Shown here: in pieces, positions 55,338 to 63,359 of the stretch
How the letters are laid out: each line of letters begins with the position of its first letter
Numbering within the stretch: the stretch's first letter is position 1
DNA from: M0108 sp044228795
GTDB lineage: Bacteria; Pseudomonadota; Gammaproteobacteria; Chromatiales; Chromatiaceae
Length of the DNA stretch: 64,000 nt
Assembly (NCBI GenBank): GCA_044228795.1
Contig: JBGAUE010000014.1
Coordinates: forward strand, 28,369-92,368
Reading direction: 5' to 3'
The notes under the pieces: generated by a model
Told to the model about the DNA's origin: nothing
Seen by the model: only the letters and a program-made list of their open reading frames with translations
Databases searched by the model: none
Translations under genes and position numbers: made by a program

Positions 55338-57713
55338 TCAGGGACGTTTCTGACCGTCCCGGGCCTGGGAAAAGGCACTGGCCATAGCCCCCCCGGGGGC
55401 GAGACCCTGGCCAGACGTTGGTTCGAGACTGGACTTGTGACTGGGCGTGGAGCAATCAGATCTGGTGTCCGCATGGGGGCTGGCACTGGGCTTGGATCGG
55501 GCATTGGCCCAGGCGCGCCGCATTTCCTGAGTAGCGATCCTGGCCCCCGGCTCATCCCCAAGCCGCATCGTCAGGGCAATCCGACGTCGGGGCTTATTCA
55601 CCTCCACCACCTTGACCTTCACCAGGTCCCCCGTCTTGACGACCTCCTGGGGGTCCTTGACGAAACGATCGGCCAGGGCCGAAATGTGCACCAGTCCATC
55701 CTGGTGGACACCCACATCGACGAAGGCGCCAAAATTGGTGACATTGGTCACCGTACCCTCCAACACCATGCCCTCCTTGAGATCATCCAGGGTCTCGACC
55801 CCCTCCATGAACGCCGCCGCCTTGAATTCCGGGCGCGGGTCCCGGCCCGGTTTCTCCAATTCAGCCAGTATGTCCTTGACCGTGGGCAGGCCGAACTGGT
55901 CGTCCGTCAGGGTCGCCGGATTGAGGCGGCGTAGGGTCGCCACGTCGCCGATGAGTTCGCGAATGCCCTTGCCGGCCTGGGTGAGGATGCGGCGCACCAC
56001 CGGATAGGCCTCGGGGTGGACGGCGGAGGCGTCCAGGGGCTCGTTGCCGTCCGGAACGCGCAGGAAGCCGGCGCAGAGTTGGAAGGTCTTGTCCCCCAGC
56101 CGCGGCACCGCGCGCAGGGCGGCGCGGTTCGGGAAGGCGCCGCGCTCCTCGCGATGGCAAACGATGTTCTCCGCCAGGGTACGCGTCAAACCCGAAACCT
56201 GGGACAGGAGAGGTACCGAGGCGGTATTCAGGTCCACACCGACGGCGTTGACGCAGTCCTCTACGACCGTCTCCAGGGCCCGGGAGAGTCGGGACTGGTT
56301 GACGTCATGTTGATACTGCCCAACACCGATGGCCTTGGGCTCGATTTTGACGAGTTCCGCCAGAGGATCCTGCAGCCGGCGGGCGATGGACACGGCCCCG
56401 CGCAGGGAGACATCCATGTCCGGCAGTTCGCGGGACCCATACTCCGAGGCGGAATAGACCGAGGCCCCGGCCTCGCTCACCACCAGGGAGCGCAGGCCCA
56501 GTTCCGGGTGACGTTTGATGAGATCCCGCACCAAGCGGTCGGTCTCCCGGGAGGCGGTGCCGTTGCCGATGCTGATGAGTTTGACGCCGTGAGCCTTGGC
56601 GAGGATGGCGAGACGGGCGATGGACGCGTCCCACTGGCTGCGGGGCACATGGGGAAAGAGGGTATCCGTGGCCACCACCCGCCCGGTGCCGTCCACCACC
56701 GCCACCTTGACCCCGGTGCGAAGACCGGGATCAAGGCCCAGGGTGGGCAGCCGGCCTGCGGGGGCCGCCAGCAGCAGGGCGGAGAGATTACGGGCGAAGA
56801 CGCGGATAGCCTCCTCCTCCGCCGCCTCCAGCAGGCGCGACTTGAGGTCCAGGTCAAGGCGCGTCAGCAGCTTGACCCGCCAGGCCTTGCGGGCCGTCTC
56901 CCGCAGCCAGGTATCCGCCGGCCGGCCCCGGTCACGAATACCGAAGTGGTTGGCCACCGCCTGGATCCAGACCGCATCCGGGTCCTCACCCGCGCTGGGG
57001 ATCAGGTCCAACGCCAGCACCCCCTGGTTACGGCCGCGAAACAGGGCGAGGGCGCGGTGCGAGGGGATCTTGGCCAGGGCCTCGCCGTAGTCGAAATAAT
57101 CCGCGAATTTGCTGCCCTCCTGTTCCTTGCCAGGAATGAGAGTGGCGCGCAGTTGGCCCTGCTCCCACAGGCCTGTCCGCAGCCGACCCGTGAGTTCCGC
57201 GTCCTCAGCGAAGCGCTCCATCAGGATCTGGCGTGCCCCTTCCAGGGCCGTCACGCTATCAGCCACCCCCCTGGCCTGGTCGATATAGCCGGCCGCCCGG
57301 ACCTCCGGGTCTTGGCTTGGGTCCTCCAGCAGGCCCAGAGCCAGGGGTTCCAACCCGGCCCCCCGAGCAATCTGGGCCTTGGTGCGACGCTTGGGCTTGA
57401 AGGGTAGATAGAGATCCTCCAGACGCTGCTTGGTGTCCGCCACCAGGATCTCGGTCTGGAGTTCGGCGCTCAGTTTGCCCTGCTCCTCGATGCTCCTCAG
57501 GACCATCACCCGCCGCTCTTCCAACTCCCGCAGATAGCCCAGGCGTTCCTCCAGCAGTCGTAACTGGATGTCGTCCAGACCACCGGTGACCTCCTTGCGA
57601 TAGCGGGCTATGAAGGGTACCGTGGCCCCCTCGTCGAGCAGACGGACAGCGGCGGCTACCTGCTCCGGGCGCGCCCCTAGTTCCTGGCTGATCTGATCAA
57701 TGATCTTCTGCAT
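55338..57713 (-). CDS. tex: Tex-family RNA-binding transcription accessory protein
   Basis: 791 aa from ATG 57713 (MQKIIDQISQELGARPEQV). The Tex order is complete: N-terminal helices (VPFIARYRKEVTGGLDD), the YqgF-like core (LGLDPGLRTGVKVAVVDGTG), HhH motifs (DLNTASVPLLSQVSGL) and a C-terminal S1 domain (LEGTVTNVTNFGAFVDVGVH). A Ser/Pro-rich, low-complexity tail of about 65 residues follows S1. It affects transcription and rRNA/toxin gene expression. A small gene ends 3 bases upstream. Confidence 0.95.
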   Translation of the reverse strand: MQKIIDQISQELGARPEQVAAAVRLLDEGATVPFIARYRKEVTGGLDDIQLRLLEERLGYLRELEERRVMVLRSIEEQGKLSAELQTEILVADTKQRLEDLYLPFKPKRRTKAQIARGAGLEPLALGLLEDPSQDPEVRAAGYIDQARGVADSVTALEGARQILMERFAEDAELTGRLRTGLWEQGQLRATLIPGKEQEGSKFADYFDYGEALAKIPSHRALALFRGRNQGVLALDLIPSAGEDPDAVWIQAVANHFGIRDRGRPADTWLRETARKAWRVKLLTRLDLDLKSRLLEAAEEEAIRVFARNLSALLLAAPAGRLPTLGLDPGLRTGVKVAVVDGTGRVVATDTLFPHVPRSQWDASIARLAILAKAHGVKLISIGNGTASRETDRLVRDLIKRHPELGLRSLVVSEAGASVYSASEYGSRELPDMDVSLRGAVSIARRLQDPLAELVKIEPKAIGVGQYQHDVNQSRLSRALETVVEDCVNAVGVDLNTASVPLLSQVSGLTRTLAENIVCHREERGAFPNRAALRAVPRLGDKTFQLCAGFLRVPDGNEPLDASAVHPEAYPVVRRILTQAGKGIRELIGDVATLRRLNPATLTDDQFGLPTVKDILAELEKPGRDPRPEFKAAAFMEGVETLDDLKEGMVLEGTVTNVTNFGAFVDVGVHQDGLVHISALADRFVKDPQEVVKTGDLVKVKVVEVNKPRRRIALTMRLGDEPGARIATQEMRRAWANARSKPSASPHADTRSDCSTPSHKSSLEPTSGQGLAPGGAMASAFSQARDGQKRP

Positions 57714-57715
57714 CT

Positions 57716-57982
57716 TTATCCATGTCCGGGGAAAGGGTCCGGACCAGGGTCCGGGCGACAACTATCGTAAACCGCCATGATCGCCTTGAGTTCGGTCAAC
57801 ACCTGGTCACGCTCGGCGCCGGTGAGCCCGCGGGCCTCCTCGGGGGAATCGCCCGCCTCCAGGGCCTGGATATCCCGCCACACCTGGCGACAGCCCTTGG
57901 CGCAGAGGGCTTCGATGACGGCCTGCAGGGACTTGCTTTCGTGGGGTTCCACCTTGCTACCTCCTGGGTAGGAGTCGATCAT
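57716..57982 (-). CDS. Small hypothetical protein upstream of tex
   Basis: 88 aa from ATG 57982; longer frames start further upstream. It contains KSLQAVIEALCAKGCRQVWR and SPEEARGLTGAERDQVLTEL, predicted helical, with two Cys. No domain is recognised. The stop lies 2 bases before the tex start, so it is probably co-expressed with tex. Confidence 0.6.
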   Translation of the reverse strand: MIDSYPGGSKVEPHESKSLQAVIEALCAKGCRQVWRDIQALEAGDSPEEARGLTGAERDQVLTELKAIMAVYDSCRPDPGPDPFPGHG

Positions 57983-58200
57983 TATAGGGAGCCGGCGGGC
58001 CGACTCCAACGCCGGGGGCCGAGGGTAGTTGTCGGTATCCCGGGCCGGGTAGCGACGGGCGGGGGACGCCGTGAATACTTTCCTGTCGGCTTGACAACAA
58101 GCATCCCTGCTGTCGACACCCCCGCCCGCCGCCACCCGACCCTCCCGTCATTGGCCGAGGATGTTATGGCTCTCGGTATTTATCCAAGCTAAGCCCCATT

Positions 58201-58887
58201 ATGATGGCATTGAACCCCCTGCCCTGGCTTGCCCCTGACCCGGCGCCACCCCTCAAGCCCCAGGATCTCCAGCTCTGGATCATCCCCTGCGGTGCCGACA
58301 ACGGCGATCCCGATGCCCTCTGGCCGCTGCTGTCCGACGCGGAGCAGGCACGGGCTGATCGATTCCTGATGCCGGGATATCGCGACGCCTATATCCGCGC
58401 CCATGCCGGCCTCCGGCTCATCCTGGCCGCTCCCCTTGCCACCCCCCCCGCGCGCATCACCTTCCAGCATGGGCCTAAGGGCAAGCCCGCGGTGGCCGGC
58501 GCCCTGGAATTCAACCTCACCACCAGCGGCGACCTGGCCCTCGTTGCCCTGCGCTGGGATAAGCCGGTGGGTATCGACTGCGAGCCATTAACGGCCAACC
58601 GCGACATGCTGGGTATTGCCCGCCGCCTCTTTTCACCGGAACAGGTCGCGATGCTGCTCGCCGAGGATGAGGCGGAACGCCCAGCCCTCTTCACTCGCTT
58701 CTGGACGGCTCTGGAAGCCACCGTCAAGCTGGACGGGGGTGGCCTGTTCCAGCCCGCCGCAGCCCACAGTCCGGCGCCGGAAATCACCCATTTCTCGCCC
58801 CAACCCGGCTATGTGGCCGCCCTTGCCAGCCAGGAGCCGCCACCCCTGACCTCCTGGACGGCGCGGCGGCTGCTGTTCCAGGCTTGA
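58201..58887 (+). CDS. 4'-phosphopantetheinyl transferase superfamily protein, divergent
   Basis: 228 aa. The Sfp-type pattern is readable: GPKGKPAVAGALEFNLTTSG, then VGIDCE (Mg-binding Asp and Glu), then FTRFWTALEATVKLDGGGL. Two usual residues differ: the SHS His is TTS here, and WTxKEA is WTALEA, lacking its Lys. It should transfer phosphopantetheine from CoA to acyl carrier proteins, but may be weak or altered. It is monocistronic, ahead of uppP. Confidence 0.78.
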   Translation: MMALNPLPWLAPDPAPPLKPQDLQLWIIPCGADNGDPDALWPLLSDAEQARADRFLMPGYRDAYIRAHAGLRLILAAPLATPPARITFQHGPKGKPAVAGALEFNLTTSGDLALVALRWDKPVGIDCEPLTANRDMLGIARRLFSPEQVAMLLAEDEAERPALFTRFWTALEATVKLDGGGLFQPAAAHSPAPEITHFSPQPGYVAALASQEPPPLTSWTARRLLFQA

Positions 58888-59024
58888 ACCTCGCATCCGT
58901 CCGCCTCCGAGTCAAGTGACTGCTACAATTGCGTCTTTCGCAACACCCAACCGTCTCGACCCCACCTCACCCACGGCCCCCTACCCTTCACCCTCCCGGC
59001 CACATCTCACCCTAGGAACCCCAG

Positions 59025-59849
59025 ATGTTTGAATTGCCATTGCTGATAAAGGCCCTGATCCTCGGTATCGTTGAGGGCCTGACCGAATTTCTCCCGATCT
59101 CCTCGACCGGTCACCTCATCATCGCCGGCAGTCTGCTCGACTACACCAACGATCAGAGCAAGGTCTTTGAAATCGTCATCCAGTTCGCCGCCATCCTGGC
59201 GGTATGCTGGCTCTACCGGGACCGTCTCCTGGGCGTAATCAAAGGCATGTGGGCGCCGGGGTCCGAACAGCACTTCGCCCTCAACATCCTGATCGCCTTC
59301 ATGCCAGCCGCGGTGCTGGGCTTACTGCTGCACTCCCTGATCAAGGCCTATCTTTTCAATCCCATCACCGTGGCCTTCGCCCTGATTGTGGGGGGGTTCG
59401 TGATCCTCTGGGTGGAAAGGCGCGACTTGCCGGTGCGTTACGCCTCGGTGGATGACATCACCTGGCGGGAGGCCCTGAAAGTCGGCTTTGCTCAGGCCAT
59501 TGCCATGTTCCCCGGCGTCTCCCGGGCCGGAGCCACCATCATGGGCGGCGTCTTCTTTGGGCTATCCCGCCAGGCGGCGACCGAGTTGTCCTTTTTCCTT
59601 GCCATTCCCACCATGCTGGCCGCTACCGTCCTGGACGTTTATAAGGCCCGCGACATCCTCTCCCTCGATGATATTCCGGTCTTCGCCGTGGGCTTCGTGG
59701 CATCTTTCGTCTTTGCCATGCTGGCAATTAAGGGCCTGCTGCGCTTCATCTCCCACCACAACTTCAACGCCTTCGCCTGGTACCGCATCGTCTTTGGGCT
59801 AATCGTGCTGGGCACCGCCTATACGGGGGTGGTTAACTGGCATTCGTAA
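59025..59849 (+). CDS. uppP: Undecaprenyl-diphosphatase UppP (BacA)
   Basis: 274 aa with about eight membrane helices. Catalytic motifs GIVEGLTEFLPISSTGHLII and MFPGVSRAGATIMGGVFFGL are intact. It recycles the lipid carrier for peptidoglycan and other envelope polymers. The next 130 bases up to the IS21 end at 59980 hold no gene. Confidence 0.96.
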   Translation: MFELPLLIKALILGIVEGLTEFLPISSTGHLIIAGSLLDYTNDQSKVFEIVIQFAAILAVCWLYRDRLLGVIKGMWAPGSEQHFALNILIAFMPAAVLGLLLHSLIKAYLFNPITVAFALIVGGFVILWVERRDLPVRYASVDDITWREALKVGFAQAIAMFPGVSRAGATIMGGVFFGLSRQAATELSFFLAIPTMLAATVLDVYKARDILSLDDIPVFAVGFVASFVFAMLAIKGLLRFISHHNFNAFAWYRIVFGLIVLGTAYTGVVNWHS

Positions 59850-60139
59850 GACCAGCACGGCAAGCCTTTTGCGGGTGCTTTACAGCCAGGTGTGTCGCTC
59901 ACCTCAAAGAAAACCTCCCTGTAATTAAGGAGCAACCCCTTGTTTTAACCCATCTTCGTCACTTTGCCCGACATTTTCCTGTCGGCGCCAGTGTGAAAGT
60001 GGCTCAGAACAGCCGACGGAAAACGGGACCGATTGGGGCCCGACGGTATGTTTGAGGTGGCGCCAAGGACCGGCAGTGCCGGTCGCTCGGGGCGACTGGC
60101 GACTGACGGCGGTCAAGGGTGAGGGGGTACGGGTGCCAA

Positions 60140-60886
60140 TCAGGTTTCGATGTGGTCGCGCAGGCGATAGCTGCGCGCCTCGATGACGACAGACTCGGCG
60201 TGGTGGAGCAGGCGGTCGAGTAAGGCGGAGGTCAGGGTGCTGTCGTTATTGAAGACCTCCGGCCACTGCTTGAAGGCGCGATGGGTGGTAATGACGGTGG
60301 AACCGCGCTCGTAGCGTTGGCTGATGACTTGGAACAGGGCATCGGCGCCGAACTTGTCGATCGGCAAGTAGCCGAGTTCATCGACCACGATCAGTGTCGG
60401 TTTCAGCAGGCGTGCCAGTTCGCGCTTCATGCCGCCGGTGGCCTGGGCGGCGGCCAGGGTGTTGACGATATCCACGGCGCTGGTAAACAGGGCCGTGTGA
60501 CCCTGGAGGCAGGCGGTGTGGGCCAGGGCGATAGCCAGGTGGGTCTTGCCCACGCCGACCCCGCCGAGCAGGACGACGTTGCCGTGCTGGGGGAGGAAGT
60601 CCAGGCGGAACAGCTGCTGGATCTGGGCGCGGTTGATCTTCTTCGGCCAGTTCCAATCGAACCCGTCGAGGGTCTTGATACCCGGCAGGCGGGCGGCCTT
60701 GAGGCGGCGGCGCACGAGGGCCTCGTCACGGCGGGCCGCCTCCCTGGCCACCAGTTGTTGAAGAAAGCGGCCATGGGTCCAGGACTCGCGTGCCGCTTGT
60801 TCCGCCAAGGCCGGATAGTGCTGGAGGATGGAGTGCAGCTGCAGGCGTTGCAACTGCTGGGCGAGGACCTGATCAACGGCGGTCAT
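60140..60886 (-). CDS. istB: IS21 transposition helper ATPase IstB
   Basis: 248 aa from ATG 60886. AAA+ ATPase related to DnaC: Walker A GGVGVGKTHLAIALA, Walker B LIVVDELGYLPID, sensor region STVITTHRAF. It assembles on DNA and selects the target for IstA. Its start overlaps the istA end by 14 bases. The sequence appears intact, so the element could be active. Confidence 0.95.
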   Translation of the reverse strand: MTAVDQVLAQQLQRLQLHSILQHYPALAEQAARESWTHGRFLQQLVAREAARRDEALVRRRLKAARLPGIKTLDGFDWNWPKKINRAQIQQLFRLDFLPQHGNVVLLGGVGVGKTHLAIALAHTACLQGHTALFTSAVDIVNTLAAAQATGGMKRELARLLKPTLIVVDELGYLPIDKFGADALFQVISQRYERGSTVITTHRAFKQWPEVFNNDSTLTSALLDRLLHHAESVVIEARSYRLRDHIET

Positions 60887-62351
60887 GGCGGTCGCCCTCC
60901 TCGCCGGGGATCGCATAGAGCGACAGATCCGCCGGCGGCAGGTCCAGTGCCAAGACATCCTGGCGGCGCATCAAGACCAGCGCGCTGGGCTGGGGGAGTT
61001 GACGCCCGCGGGCCTGGATCAGGTGGGCGATGTCCTCGCTGCTGAAGGCCGCGCAGTCGAGGGCAGCGGCCATCGCCCGGGCGACCGTCTCGGTGCCGTG
61101 GATATCGGCCAGGGCGAGGATCTTGCGCACCTGCGAGAGGGCATGGCCGCGCCGCTCCAGCAGCCCCTCGTGGTACTTGGGCGCCTGCGGGCAGAGGGCG
61201 AGGAAGCGCGCGAGCACGTGGGCATCCTGGGCGTGGCGGCGTTGTGCCACCAGCGCCTTGGCATGATCCGGATCGGCGCTGTCGCGGTGGCGCTCCCAGC
61301 AGCGGACAGGGCGGGCGATCAGGTCCTGGTCGTGGTACAGGCGCAGCTGCTCGGGGTAGGCCTTCAGCGTCAGTTGGGCGCCGGCGAAGCGGGCTGGGAC
61401 GGAGTAGCGGTTGGCCTCGAAGGTCACCCGGAACTGGCGATCAGCGCGCACTGCCAGGACCCGAGCGACATCGTAGCGGCGGGGATTGACCGGTTGCAGG
61501 TGCACACACTCCTCGGCCCACAGATCCGCCGGCCGGCGTTGGGTTTCGCGGTGCAGCCGCACATTGGCCACCGTCTCCAGCCACACCCGCACCGACGGAT
61601 TGAGGGCGGCGAAGTCCGGCAGCTCCTGGCCGTTGAGGAAGTTCGTCTTGACGTATCCCACGGCCCGCTCCACGCGTCCTTTCTCGTTGCCCTTGGCGAC
61701 GTTGCAGGCCACCACCTCGAAGCCGTAATGGCGGGCGAAATCGAGATAGCGGGGATTGAACTGGGGCGGCTCGCTACGCACGTGAGCGAGCACCGCCGTG
61801 CGCAGGTTATCGACCATGATCTTGCGCGGAACGCCCAAGGCGTCGAAGGCATGGCTGTGGGCCTCCAGGAAGTGCTCCATGCTCTGGGACAGGGTGAACT
61901 CCACATAGAGTTGGCGGCTGTAGGCCAGCACCATGACGAAGAACGACAGTCGCCGGCGCGTCTCCCCCACGGCGATGCTGCCCCACTCCCCCCAGTCCAC
62001 CTGAGCCACCTCGCCGGGGGCGAAGGCCAGGGTCAGGAAGGCCGCGCGCGGGCGCGGGCGGATGGTGTGCACGTAGTCCTTGACGATGCTGATGCCTCCC
62101 GCATAGCCCGCCTCGCTCAGGCGCTGAAAGACCTGCTGGGCACTGAGCGGATGGGCATCGAGCCAAGCGACGATGCGCCCCTTGAAGGGGTCGAGCTTGC
62201 TGGCGCGGGGCACGGCGGCCGGGGCATAGGAGCGGGCGCGCCAGCGGCGCACGGTCTTGACGTTCAGCCCCAGATCCCGGGCCACTTGGCGCACACCCAG
62301 GTGTTTGGCCAAGCCGTCGCGGATCGCGCACCAGGTCGCGTAGTCGATCAT
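60873..62351 (-). CDS. istA: IS21 transposase IstA
   Basis: 492 aa from ATG 62351 (MIDYATWCAIRDGLAKHLGV). An N-terminal helix-turn-helix (RQVARDLGLNVKTVRRW) is followed by an RNase-H-like core whose acidic triad can be read in AQVDWGEWG, IMVDNLRTAV and GNEKGRVERAVGYVK, then a C-terminal beta domain (YSVPARFAGAQLTLKAYPEQ). It cuts and joins the element ends. It overlaps the small gene upstream by ATGA. Confidence 0.95.
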   Translation of the reverse strand: MIDYATWCAIRDGLAKHLGVRQVARDLGLNVKTVRRWRARSYAPAAVPRASKLDPFKGRIVAWLDAHPLSAQQVFQRLSEAGYAGGISIVKDYVHTIRPRPRAAFLTLAFAPGEVAQVDWGEWGSIAVGETRRRLSFFVMVLAYSRQLYVEFTLSQSMEHFLEAHSHAFDALGVPRKIMVDNLRTAVLAHVRSEPPQFNPRYLDFARHYGFEVVACNVAKGNEKGRVERAVGYVKTNFLNGQELPDFAALNPSVRVWLETVANVRLHRETQRRPADLWAEECVHLQPVNPRRYDVARVLAVRADRQFRVTFEANRYSVPARFAGAQLTLKAYPEQLRLYHDQDLIARPVRCWERHRDSADPDHAKALVAQRRHAQDAHVLARFLALCPQAPKYHEGLLERRGHALSQVRKILALADIHGTETVARAMAAALDCAAFSSEDIAHLIQARGRQLPQPSALVLMRRQDVLALDLPPADLSLYAIPGEEGDRHDRR

Positions 62352-62713
62352 GGCCGTGCCCCCAAGGTCGCGCGCATCCGCGCCAGGGACAGCGCCGCCG
62401 TGGCCGTACCGGGCAGGCTCAGGACCTGATAGAGCGGCGGGTCGTAGGCGATCAGGTCCAAGGCGAGCAGATCGCGCCGTGCCTGGGCCAGCCGCGCGGG
62501 CGTCAGGCGCAGGCGCTGCGTCAGCGTCGGGTCGCTGTAATAGCTCAGGCCGTGGACATCGGCCACGCCGCGCAGAAACAGGTACAGCGCCCAGGCGCAC
62601 ACGTCGGCACGCTCGAGGTAGTGCTCGCGCACCAGGCCATGGTCGAACCAACTGAAGTGCTCGGGGACCTGGCGCAGCCGCTCGGGATTCAAGACTCGCT
62701 TAAGTATGGACAT
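62348..62713 (-). CDS. Small IS21-associated accessory protein
   Basis: 121 aa from ATG 62713, preceded at good spacing by GGAGG. It opens MSILKRVLNPERLRQVPEHF and has RLTPARLAQARRDLLALDLI, which looks like a winged-helix recognition segment. It overlaps istA (4 bases) and the upstream Cys protein (14 bases), so all four genes form one unit. A role as regulator of transposition is inference. Confidence 0.7.
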   Translation of the reverse strand: MSILKRVLNPERLRQVPEHFSWFDHGLVREHYLERADVCAWALYLFLRGVADVHGLSYYSDPTLTQRLRLTPARLAQARRDLLALDLIAYDPPLYQVLSLPGTATAALSLARMRATLGARP

Positions 62714-63265
62714 GCTCGCCTCCACAGATATCGCGGCCTAGTTGTCGCAACCGGGCCCCGGCGCAGGCGATGTCCTCTTGTAACGCACAGTCCCACAAAT
62801 GGCCGACTAGGCCAATCAGAACATAGGGTTGAGCAGTCAAGATCTCTTGTAACGGCGACCCTGAGACATCTTGTAACGGTGTCGGCAACGACCCCGACGG
62901 GGCGTTACCAGCGACCAGCAAGCCCGACGCCGCCGGGGGCCGCTCGGGCGAGACGGGCGCTGCCGGGACGGGGAGTGGCACCCCGCTCTTGCCCCGGCTG
63001 TAGCCGGGATGCGCTTGGCGCCACGCCTGGACGCGGGCGACCGCGGCCGCTCCCCGGTGGTAGTTGCGATTCTCCGGCTTGGCCAACCACTTGGCCTGGC
63101 TGGCGCGCTTGCTGGCCGCCCGACAGGCGGGCTGCCCGCAGTAGCGCTGGGGGCGGGCATTGCGAGGGTCAGGCGTGAAGCCCTCCCCGCAACGCGCACA
63201 GGTCCGCCGTCGTTCTTACCCCAGGTCGTGTCCCCCGCCAGATCGTCGATCTGGCTTGAGGACAC
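62700..63265 (-). pseudogene. Zinc-ribbon IS21 accessory gene, apparently frameshifted near its start
   Basis: From 63215 to 62700 the frame encodes CARCGEGFTPDP, YCGQPACRAASKRASQ, then KPENRNYH and AWRQAHPGYSRGK, then three LQ(D/E) units (PLQDVSGSPLQEI, ALQEDIACAG). The CxxC...CxxxxC pair suggests a zinc ribbon. No start codon precedes the ribbon in this frame: a TAA is at 63216-63218 and the first usable codon is TTG 63086, inside the domain. A frame starting ATG 63265 (MSSSQIDDLAGDTTWGKND) would join it if one base were restored near 63209-63215. It is either a 1-base deletion or a sequencing error. Confidence 0.55.
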
Positions 63266-63359
63266 TCCAGGAAGAACACCGAAGAAAACTCCATCAGAGA
63301 AGAAGACGCCAGCTCGATATCGTTCCGAGGAGGAAGAAGACGGGCAGGAAGGGCCAGTT

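Noticed and set aside
56016..57407. 463-codon open frame opposite tex
   Set aside because: Antisense shadow; Tex domains are complete on the other strand.
59855..59885. Possible terminator after uppP
   Set aside because: The stem around AGCAC/GTGCT is interrupted and the T-run is short.
60885..62429. 514-codon open frame opposite istA
   Set aside because: Antisense shadow of an intact transposase with readable catalytic residues.
62776..62878. Three TCTTGTAACG repeats that look like iterons or element-end repeats
   Set aside because: On the minus strand they encode the repeated LQ(D/E) motif of the accessory protein, which explains them.
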